Assembly (NCBI GenBank): GCA_905221605.1
Contig: CAJNDS010002209.1
Coordinates: forward strand, 449,164-481,663
From: Symbiodinium natans
Lineage: Eukaryota; Sar; Dinophyceae; Suessiales; Symbiodiniaceae
Direction: 5' to 3'
DNA length: 32,500 nucleotides
Notes under the pieces: generated by a model
Databases searched by the model: none
Seen by the model: only the letters and a program-made list of their open reading frames with translations
What the model was told of the DNA's origin: nothing
Program-made: the position numbers and the translations under genes
In this document: one piece after another, positions 24,413 through 32,500 of the stretch
Numbering within the stretch: position 1 is the first letter of the stretch
Layout: the number at the start of each line of letters is the position of its first letter

Positions 24413-25028
24413 TATATCATACTACTTGGTGCTGTCCCACACCACGTCATACAAAAAATAGAGACCATCATGTAGACATCAGTAAGCTGCAAGCTGTAAG
24501 ATGTTACAGCATCCTTGTTTTCCAACCTTCCAATGTACTGCCCCAAAACCATAATGCGAAACCCTAAACCCTAAACCCTAAACCCTACATCCTACAACAT
24601 GCTTTAAGTGGAAGGGGATTGCCCGCACAGGCACTCAAGGGAGTATGCCTTGGACCCCTCAGGCTCTACCCTTCAGTCTGGGTTGACAACCCTTAAGGTT
24701 TAGGGTTGAGAGCTTAGGGTTTAGGGTTTAGGGTTTAGGGTTTAGGGTTTAGGGTTTAGGGTTTAGGGTGGGTTTAGTGTTTAGGGTTTGGGATTTTGGG
24801 CATTCCAGTGGCCATATTCGGAGTGTATTCGGCCCACCCTTCGAGTTTGGACCCTCCTGCAATCCCTCAAAACCTCGAAAGCTCGATTTTTGGGGGGTTT
24901 AGGGTTCAGGGTTTACGGTTTGGGGCTCAGGGTTTAGGGTCGAAGCCCAAACACCTCCGCGTGGCGTCGATTTTCCAGGTTGGGGCAAGGGTCCTCATGG
25001 CCGTAATTTAGAGAGCTTACCACATATT

Positions 25029-25126
25029 GGGATGTTCCCCTTGTACTAACAGTCCTTCATAGGGATTATGATTCTAATAGGGGTACTATAATCCCTATTT
25101 CAGACTGTCAGCATAAGGGGAACATA
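25029..25126. mobile_element. MITE-like hairpin element, family 2, copy B
   Basis: Begins GGGATGTTCCCCTTGTACTA and ends in the complementary ATAAGGGGAACAT, with ACAGTC and AGGGATTAT in both arms. It has the same length and plan as copy A at 17813-17911, about 7.2 kb away. Confidence 0.7.
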
Positions 25127-25386
25127 GGCTTTGAGGTTTTCCATTGAGCAAACCCCAAAAATGTGGCAGGTGCCTGAAGGGTTGATAGCAGCAAGCCCTA
25201 AACCCCAAAACCCCGCAGAAGCCCTAAACCCCTATGTCCCTTAAACCCCTAAACCCCTTAAATCCCCAAAAAACCCCTAAATCCCTAAATCCCCTAAACC
25301 CCTTAAATCCCCTAAACCCCTAAATCCCTAAGTACGTAGGACCTTTCTGCTCTATTTGGCTTTGCTCTCTGCCTGACTAACTTTTC

Positions 25387-28210
25387 AGGATTTTAAGGAT
25401 TTTAAAGATTTTAAAAAGGCTTTAAAATCCTTAAAACCCTTAAAGTTTTTGGAAAATCCATTTCCTAAAACTTTAAGGATTTTAAGGGTTTTAAGGCCTT
25501 TTCAAAATCTTTAAAATCCTTAAAATCCTTAAAGTTTTTGGAAAATCCATTTCCAAAAATTTTAAGGATTTTAAGGGTTTTAAGGCCTTTTTAAAACCTT
25601 TAAACTCCTTAAAATCCTTAAAGTTTTTGGAAAATCCATTTCCAAAAATTTTAAGGATTTTAAGGATTTTAAAGATTTTAAAGGGGTCCCGGAGGCCCAG
25701 GAGCCCCGGGCCACCTTTTAAAATCTTTAAAACCTTTAAAATCTTTAAAACCCTGAAAGTTTTTGGAAAATCCATTTCCTAAAACTTTAAGGATTTTAAG
25801 GGTTTTAAGGCCTTTTTAAAACCTTTAAAATCCTTAAAATCCTTAAAGTTTTTGGAAAATCCACTTCCAAAAATTTTAAGGATTTTAAGGATTTTAAGGG
25901 ATTTTAAAGATTTTAAAGGGGTCCCGGAGGCCCAGGAGCCCCGGGCCACCTTTTAAAATCTTTAAAACCTTTAAAATCTTTAAAACCCTTAAAGTTTTTG
26001 GAAAATCCATTTCCTAAAACTTTAAGGATTTTAAGGGTTTTAAGGCCTTTTTAAAACCTTTAAAATCCTTAAAATCCTTAAAGTTTTTGGAAAATCCACT
26101 TCCAAAAGTTTTAAGGATTTTAAGGATTTTAAGGATTTTAAGGATTTTAAAGATTTTAAAGGGGTCCCGGAGGCCCAGGAGCCCCGGGCCACCTTTTAAA
26201 ATCTTTAAAACCTTTAAAATCTTTAAAATCCTTAAAGTTTTTGGAAAATCCATTTCCTAAAACTTTAAGGATTTTAAGGGTTTTAAGGCCTTTTTAAAAC
26301 CTTTAAAATCCTTAAAACCCTTAAAGTTTTTGGAAAATCCATTTCCAAAAGTTTTAAAGATTTTAAGGATTTTAAGGACTTTAAAGATTTTAAAGGGGTC
26401 CCGGAGGCCCAGGAGCCCCGGGCCACCTTTTAAAATCTTTAAAACCTTTAAAATCCTTAAAATCCTTAAAGTTTTTGGAAAATCCATTTCCTAAAACTTT
26501 AAGGATTTTAAGGGTTTTAAGGCCTTTTTAAAACCTTTAAAATCCTTAAAATCCTTAAAGTTTTTGGAAAATCCATTTCCAAAAATTTTAAGGATTTTAA
26601 AGATTTTAAGGATTTTAAGGATTTTAAAGATTTTAAAGGGGTCCCGGAGGCCCAGGAGCCCCGGGCCACCTTTTAAAATCTTTAAAACCTTTAAAATCCT
26701 TAAAATCCTTAAAGTTTTTGGAAAATCCATTTCCTAAAACTTTAAGGATTTTAAGGGTTTTAAGGCCTTTTTAAAACCTTTAAAATCCTTAAAATCCTTA
26801 AAGTTTTTGGAAAATCCATTTCCAAAAATTTTAAGGATTTTAAGGATTTTAAGGATTTTAAAGATTTTAAAGGGGTCCCGGAGGCCCAGGAGCCCCGGGC
26901 CACCTTTTAAAATCTTTAAAATCTTTAAAATCCTTAAAGTTTTTGGAAAATCCATTTCCTAAAACTTTAAGGATTTTAAGGGTTTTAAGGCCTTTTTAAA
27001 ACCTTTAAAATCCTTAAAATCCTTAAAGTTTTTGGAAAATCCATTTCCAAAAATTTTAAGGATTTTAAGGATTTTAAGGATTTTAAAGATTTTAAAGGGG
27101 TCCCGGAGGCCCAGGAGCCCCGGGCCACCTTTTAAAATCTTTAAAACCTTTAAAATCTTTAAAATCCTTAAAGTTTTTGGAAAATCCATTTCCTAAAACT
27201 TTAAGGATTTTAGGGGTTTTAAGGCCTTTTTAAAATCTATAAAATCCTTAAAATCCTTAAAGTTTTTGGAAAATCCATTTCCAAAAATTTTAAGGATTTT
27301 AAGGATTTTAAAGATTTTAAAGGGGTCCCGGAGGCCCAGGGGCCCCGGGCCACCTTTTAAAATCTTTAAAACCTTTAAAATCTTTAAAATCCTTAAAGTT
27401 TTTGGAAAATCCATTTCCTAAAACTTTAAGGATTTTAAGGGTTTTAAGGCCTTTTTAAAACCTTTAAAATCCTTAAAAATCCTTAAAGTTTTTGGAAAAT
27501 CCATTTCCAAAAGTTTTAAGGATTTTAAGGATTTTAAAAGTTTTAAAGATTTTAAAGGGGTCCCGGAGGCCCAGGAGCCCCGGGCCACCTTTTAAAATCT
27601 TTAAAACCTTTAAAATCCTTAAAATCCTTAAAGTTTTTGGAAAATCCATTTCCTAAAACTTTAAGGATTTTAAGGGTTTTAAGGCCTTTTTAAAACCTTT
27701 AAAATCCTTAAAATCCTTAAAGTTTTTGGAAAATCCATTTCCAAAAATTTTAAGGATTTTAAGGATTTTAAATGGGCCTCCAGAAAGGCGCGGCTCGATT
27801 TGGCCAAATTTTGCCGGGCAGGCTCCGGGCAAAATTTGGCCCGGAGCCTGTCCGGCAAAATTTGGCCAAATCGAGCCGCGCATTTCTCATCGCATACGAA
27901 GAGCAACCCGATTTGGCCAAATTTTGCCCGGAGCCTGCCCGGCAAAATTTGGCCAAATCGAGCCGCGACCTTCTGGAGGCCCGAAATTATGTAACTTCAA
28001 AATACTTGACATCCTTAAAGTTTTTGGAAAATCCCTTTCCAAAAATTTTATGGATTTTAAAGATTTTAAAGGGGTCCTGGAGGCCTAGGGGCACCGGGCC
28101 ACCTTTTAAAATCTTTTAAAATCCTTAAAACCTTTAAAATCCTTAAAACCCTTAAAGTGTTTGGAAAACTTTAAGGGTTTTTAAGGATTTTAAGGAATTT
28201 AAGGAATCCA
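25387..28210. repeat. AT-rich satellite, about 234-bp monomers built from a 9-bp unit
   Basis: About nine full monomers. The core GGGGTCCCGGAGGCCC starts at 25683, 25918, 26161, 26395, 26638, 26872, 27097, 27322 and 27557, with a diverged one at 28071. Spacings are 235, 243, 234, 243, 234, 225, 225 and 235, that is multiples of nine, apart from two single-base indels. The 9-base unit is TTTTAAGGA. Each monomer has two near-palindromic centres, the GC-rich core and GGAAAATCCATTTCC. Minus-strand frames of 73-79 aa in each monomer are a by-product of the nine-base period, not genes. Confidence 0.92.
27774..27982. mobile_element. Foldback element inserted in the satellite
   Basis: The sequence breaks the AT-rich satellite and is GC-richer. 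The outer ends GGGCCTCCAGAA and TTCTGGAGGCCC are exact inverse complements. Inside, CGCGGCTCGATTTGGCCAAA and its complement occur several times, giving nested hairpins. The arm at 27789-27826 pairs with 27842-27880 with about one mismatch. No coding capacity. Satellite sequence resumes at about 28010. Confidence 0.7.
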
Positions 28211-28270
28211 AAAGATTTAAAAAAGAGCCGCCCAAAGAAGTCTAATCATCTAATTTAGGAATTTAAGGAA

Positions 28271-29018
28271 AACCTAAACCCTAAGCTCCTAAGCTTCTAA
28301 GCGCCTGGGCGCCTAAGCGCCTACCCCTCAAACTGAAACCCTCAAACCCTAATTCCTAAGGTCCTCAGCTCCTAAGCGCCTAAACTCCTAAGCGTCTACC
28401 CCCTAAATCCTGTAACCCGAAACCCTTAAACCCTAAACCCTAAGCTCCTAAGCTCCTAAGCGCCTAAGCTCCAAAGCGCCTACCCCCTAAATCCTCAAAC
28501 TACCCTAAACCAAAACCATAAACTCCTAAGCTCTTAAGCTCCTCAGCGCCTAAGCGCCTACCCCATAGACCCTTAAACCTTACACCCTAAACCCTAAGCT
28601 CCTAAGCTCCTAAGCGCCTAGGCGCCTGCCCCCTAAAACCTTAAGCTCCTAAGCGCGTAAGCTCCGAAGCGTGTACCCCCTAAATCCTCAAAACCTAAAC
28701 CCTTAAACCCTAAACCCTAAGCTCCTAAGCTCCTAAGCGTCTAAGCGCCTGCCCCCCCTAAACCCTTCAACCCTCAACCCTAAACCATAAACTCCTAAGC
28801 TCCTGAGCGCCTAAGCGCCTACCCCCAAAACCCTTAAACCTTAAACCCTAAAACCTAGGCTCCTAAGCTCCTAAGCGCCTAGGCGCCTACCCCCTAATCC
28901 CTTAAACCCTAAACCCTAAACCTCTTAAGCTCCTGAGCGCCTAAACACTAACCCCTAAACCCTAAACCCTAAGCTCCTAAGCTCCTAAGCGCCTAAGTGG
29001 CTACCCCCTAAACCCTGA
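28271..29018 (-). repeat. CCTAAG-octamer array mixed with CCCTAAA
   Basis: About ten loosely repeated blocks of 65-110 bp, each with a few CCCTAAA units, then CTCCTAAG and CGCCTAAG octamers, then CTACCCCCTAAA. It looks like diverged telomeric repeat that has been amplified again at a higher level. No gene. Confidence 0.85.
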
Positions 29019-29311
29019 GACCCCGGGACCCCTTTTATCATTGAAAAATCCTTGCCTTCTTCTCTGCTGAGTATTTTCTAAAGTTTAAGGATTTTACGGC
29101 TTTTAGTACTTGAATGGATCTTTCGTTTTTGAAGTTGAGGGCACCCTATGGTTTACCAATGACCTTTGCTAGGGTTTGCAAAAAACTTCGCTTTAAAGTA
29201 ACGGGCACGCCAGGGTTTACAGAAAACCTTTCCGTTGTGATTAATTTGGTGTTTTAAGCAAATTGTGCAAGCGTACGTCTGCGATAGGAATGTTTGAGTT
29301 ATTGCTCTTGC
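29019..29311. other. AT-rich spacer before the 40-bp array
   Basis: No gene seen. Imperfect copies of a segment ending CCAGGGTTTACAGAAAA lie at about 29128-29240, and related copies lie at about 30545-30640 on the far side of the array. Confidence 0.6.
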
Positions 29312-30545
29312 CAGTCTTCGAGGGGTCAAAACGTTCTGGGTCTGAAGGCTGGGCCCCTCGAGAGGTCAAAAAGTACTTGGTCTTAAGGCTGGGCCCCTCG
29401 AGGGGTCAAAAATGTTTGGTCTTAAGGCTGGGTTCTGGAGGGGTCAAACAGCTGTTGGTCTTAAGGCTGGGCCCTTCGAGGGGTCAAAGCGTTCTGGGTT
29501 TTAAGGCTGGGCCCCTCGAGGGGTCAAAGCGTTCTTGGTCTTAAGGCTGGGACCCTCGAGGGGTCAAACATCTTCTTCGTCTTAAGGCTGGGCCCCTCGA
29601 GGGGTCAAAGAGTATTTGGTCTTAAGGCAACAAGTTTTTGGTCTTAAGGCTGGGCCCCTGGGGTCTTAAGGCAGGGCCCCTCGAGGGGTCAAAGCGTTCT
29701 GGTTTTTAAGGCTGGGCCCCTCGAGGGGTCAAAAAGTTGTTGGTCTTGAGGCTGGGCCCTTCGAGGGGTCAAAGCGTTCTGGGTTTTAAGGCTGGGCCCC
29801 TCGAGAGGTCGAAAGTTCTTGGTCTTAAGGCTGGGCCCCTCGAGGGGTCCAAAAGTTCTTGGTCTTAAGGCTGGGCCCCATCGAGGGGTCAAACAGTTGT
29901 TGGTCTTAAGGCTGGGCCCTTCGAGGGGTGAAAGCGTTCTGGGTTTTAAGGCTGGGCTTCTCGAGGGGTCAAACAGTTTTTGGTCTTAAGGCTGGGCCCC
30001 TCGAGGGGTCAAACAACTTCTTCGTCTTAAGGCTCGGCCCCTAGAGCCTCGAGAGGTCAAGAGTATTTGGTCTTAAGGCAAAAAGTTGTTGGTCTTAAGG
30101 CTGGGCCCCTGGGGTCTTAGGACTGGGCCCCTCGAGGGGTCAAAAAGTTTTTGGTCTTCAGGCTGGGCCCCTCGAGGGGTCAAAAAGTTTTTGGTCTTAA
30201 GGGTGGGCCCTTCGAGGGGTCAAAGCGTTCTTGGTCTTAAGGCTGGGCCCCTCGAGGGGTCAAAAAGTTCTTGGTCTTACGGCTGGGCCCCTCCAAGGGT
30301 CAAAACGTTCGGGGTCTTAAGGCTGGGCCCCCCCAAGGCGTCAAAGAGTATTTGGTCTTACGGAAAGTTTTTGGTCTTAGGCTGGGCCCCTCGATGGGTC
30401 AAACAGTTGTTGGTCTTAAGGCTGGGCCCTTCGATGGGTCAAAACGTTCTGGGTTTTAAGGCTGGGCCCCTCGAGGGGTCAAACAGTTTTTTTTTCTTAA
30501 GGCTGGGCCCCTCGAGGGGTCAAAAACTTGTTGGTCTTAAGGCTG
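29312..30545 (+). repeat. Tandem array of about thirty 40-bp repeats
   Basis: The consensus contains CTGGGCCCCTCGAGGGGTCA followed by AAAAGTTCTTGGTCTTAAGG. Most copies are 39-41 bp, with some truncated ones. Each has the palindrome GGGCCCCTCGAGGGGTC. Because 40 is not a multiple of three, the reading frame rotates every copy, and all frames of the unit are largely open, giving long spurious frames such as 30086-30613. Not CRISPR: there are no unique spacers. Confidence 0.92.
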
Positions 30546-31065
30546 TTTTTGAGGATGAGGGCACACCAAGGTGTACAAGAACCCTTTCGTTGTTGAGGTT
30601 GAGGACACACTAGGGTTTACAGAAAAACTGACGTTTGACGTTACAGGCGCACCAGGTTGAGGGAAAAACGCTTTTCGCTTTTGACATGTTGAGGACATAT
30701 CAGGCTTCAAATCGGACCTTCGTTAAAAATGATGGCACATGAAGGTTTGCAAAACAAAAGCGTTCGTTAACTTTGTTGAATTCTTACTTTTCAATCGTTT
30801 GAAATATTTAACAGGCTGCAGGAATATCATGATGTAAAAAATATCATTGTTTGATGTCTTAGGTCTCCACGCTAAACTGAACAGTTTGAAGTAATGTCAT
30901 AACTGAAACCGTTTACATCGTTCAGTTAAAGTGTTCTACGAAATGTTGATATCTTGAGCCTTCCAAATAACAAATAAACAGCTGAATTGAAATATTCAAA
31001 ATGTTTACATTATGGAGCCTCTAAAAGAATCAAAACACGTTAAATAGGTCGGCGTGTTTCTTTTA
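30546..31065. other. AT-rich unique-looking DNA
   Basis: Begins with diverged copies of the GAGG(A/G)CAC...AGGGTTTACAGAAAA segment that also lies left of the 40-bp array. The rest is AT-rich without a supported gene. Confidence 0.55.
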
Positions 31066-31069
31066 TTCA

Positions 31070-31092
31070 TCGTTTCTCTCTCCCTCTCTTTC

Positions 31093-31174
<82 letters not shown>

Positions 31175-31325
31175 TCTCTCTTTCCTGTCTTTTTTTTTTT
31201 CCTCTCTCTCTCTTTCTGACCCTCTCTCCCTCCTTCCTTCCTTCCTTCCTTCCTGCCTTCCTTCCTTCCTTCCTTTCTCTTCCCCGCTTCCTTCTTGCTC
31301 TTTCCTCTTTCCTCCCCGCTCCTCC
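31070..31325 (+). repeat. CT-rich microsatellite (CT)n and (CCTT)n
   Basis: Mixed TTTCTC and CT dinucleotide runs at 31073-31190, a T run at about 31192-31200, then CCTT repeats at about 31225-31275. Frames of 93-132 aa across it are low-complexity artefacts. Confidence 0.92.
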
Positions 31326-32500
31326 CGTTTTTTTTACGCGCCATTCAACAGTGAATGAAAGAACAAAGGTACTGACAAGAGAGGAGCAGGAGTTCTCCTT
31401 CAAGAGGGAAATGGAAGCAGAACGTCAAGGGTGAGAAGGAAGAGTGAAGGTACTGACAAGAGAGGAATAATATAATATGAAGAGAATTTAATATTAAATT
31501 TCAAGTGAGCGCATGAAATAAGCGATCGCGTGAAATTAAATATTAAATGAACGAAACCGAGGATGAAAGAACACTGTGAAGAGAATAATAATATAATAAA
31601 AGCGACGCAAATGAATGTTCTCTTCTTGGAAATGGGAGGACAGGGCCTTCCTCACAGTCCCATCTTCTCTCAAACCCCTGGGAGGCCCTTTTAGGGAACC
31701 CCTCGGTGCAGCCCCCTGCGAAAACTGCAGGCCCTGGCGGATATTGAAAAGGAGTGTAAATCACTGACAGAAACGACAGACGCGGAGCAAGAGAGAGAGA
31801 AACAGAAAAAAGGAGAGAGAAGCAGCTGTCCTCTCCAAGCTGTTTTCAGAGTGACCCCAAAGACTCAGACCGTCCCTTTCTCCACTCCCTTTCTGTCCAC
31901 CATTCATTTTCGCTTGTTGCGTTTTTTTATCGTATCATTCTCAAAGTCTCTCTCCCTCTCTCTCGCCCGCTCTCCCCTTCCTGTCTCTTCTCCTCTTCAT
32001 TCTCCTCCCGCTTGCTCCTCCCCATCCCGTGCCCCATTTCTCCTAGCCCCTCCAAGACGTAGGTCAAGGATAAGAGAGGAGACGGGAACGACAAGAAAGA
32101 AAGAGGGGTTCTCCTTGTTCCGTCTACCTTACTCTTTTTTTGTTCTTAAATTCGAAAGGGGTAGAAAGCGTCTTCCTCTCTCGCCCCTCTTCCCGATTTG
32201 AAGCTCTCTCTGGAAAGCCTCTCATTGGAAACGCCTGTAGGCTCCTGAGAAACAGACGTATGGCAAAGGGCTTTAGAAATAGGCAGTGAGGAGCACACCT
32301 GCAACGAAACGTTCATAAGGACGGATGTAGGTGAGAAGAATGGGGAAACTATAAATATACAGAAAGAATAAGCGCAGACGGAGAAGGGAGACAGAGCGAG
32401 AAACAGAGAAACATAGAGAAGAAGAGAGAAGCAATGAAGTGAATGAAGGAGGAAGTCAGTACAAAAAACAGCCTTTTGCTGCCTGTTGGCTTTCCCCTCC
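31326..32500. other. Right-end region without a supported gene
   Basis: Contains a direct repeat (AAGGTACTGACAAGAGAGGA at about 31366 and 31445), an AT-rich stretch with repeated AATATAATA and TTAAATATTAAAT segments (31464-31600), a CT-rich stretch (31940-32050) and GA-rich sequence (31785-31825, 32350-32460). The 116-aa frame at 31851-32201 is Ser/Leu/Arg-rich because of the CT bias and is not convincing. A promoter or 5' untranslated region of a gene beyond the window is possible but unsupported. Confidence 0.5.

Larger units (their letters stand above)
17147..25386. other. Telomere-repeat mosaic right of the retrotransposon
   Basis: No gene is supportable over 8.2 kb. Telomeric arrays in both orientations alternate with spacers. 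Short arrays not listed separately: 17147-17178, 17283-17307, 17504-17568, 18390-18448, 19176-19230, 20875-20955, 21196-21244, 21551-21581, 22705-22780, 22902-22978, 23125-23177, 24561-24589 and 24712-24790. Spacers carry inverted-repeat elements, poly-G and poly-C runs, and 25200-25340 holds degenerate CCCCTAAAT/CCCTTAAA units leading into the AT-rich satellite. Open frames such as 17599-17967 and 23727-24023 (98 aa, minus) show no recognisable protein character. Confidence 0.75.

Noticed and set aside
25491-27414. Series of 73-94 aa minus-strand frames rich in Leu-Lys-Ile/Phe
   Set aside because: They follow the nine-base satellite period, which keeps a frame open automatically; composition is a direct translation of TTTTAAGGA and no start context or domain is visible.
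29312-30545. Possible CRISPR-like array
   Set aside because: The whole 40-bp unit repeats without unique spacers, and the window is eukaryotic.
29263-30613. Frames of 62-175 aa with Arg-Leu-Gly-Pro-Ser-Arg-Gly-Gln repeats
   Set aside because: By-product of the 40-bp tandem repeat; the peptide changes frame every copy.
31005-31434. Arg/Glu-Lys-rich and Ser/Leu-rich frames of 93-132 aa
   Set aside because: Translations of the (CT)n and (CCTT)n microsatellite.

Overview
The window is eukaryotic and holds no recognisable host gene. It is repeat-rich DNA dominated by interstitial TTTAGGG/CCCTAAA arrays, into which one very large, apparently intact Ty1/copia-type LTR retrotransposon has inserted (2270-17146, on the minus strand). 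TTTAGGG telomere-type repeats fit dinoflagellates, chromerids and plants. The copia polyprotein style (short D-x30-E integrase spacing, YVDD reverse transcriptase, CCCH fingers) and a 10-base match in the LTR to the end of the dinoflagellate spliced leader point to a dinoflagellate, possibly Symbiodiniaceae-like. A chromerid or perkinsid cannot be excluded from sequence alone.

Layout. 1-2269: short telomeric arrays in both orientations with small inverted-repeat elements between them. 2270-17146: the retrotransposon, with two identical 115-bp LTRs, a 5-bp TTAGG target duplication, a primer-binding site that looks like the complement of a tRNA 5' half, and three long open frames read right to left: ORF1 (441 aa, coiled coil), ORF2 (3164 aa, gag/pol plus extra domains) and ORF3 (about 1199 aa). 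17147-25380: a further mosaic of telomeric arrays, homopolymer runs and inverted-repeat elements. 25387-28210: an AT-rich satellite with about 234-bp monomers, interrupted by a foldback element. 28271-29018: a CCTAAG-octamer array. 29312-30545: an array of about thirty 40-bp repeats. 30546-32500: unique-looking DNA with CT- and GA-rich microsatellites and no supported gene.

The retrotransposon is the main item of interest. Besides protease, integrase, reverse transcriptase and RNase H, its polyproteins carry domains not normal for copia elements: tandem CCCH zinc fingers, a 2-oxoglutarate/Fe(II) dioxygenase-like domain (HxD...H...R), a cytosine-5 methyltransferase-like domain (Pro-Cys motif), an SGNH/GDSL hydrolase-like domain, and in ORF3 a domain resembling tRNA 2'-phosphotransferase (Tpt1/KptA). 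The two ORF junctions have the same design (a C-run just before TGA, next frame +1), so a programmed +1 shift or reinitiation could link all three frames. A working model, which is inference: the element primes from a cleaved tRNA, may process that tRNA end with the Tpt1-like domain, and may modify DNA bases with the methyltransferase-like and dioxygenase-like domains. Small hairpins with UGAC or GGAA loops recur through the element in different reading frames, which suggests an RNA- or DNA-level signal.
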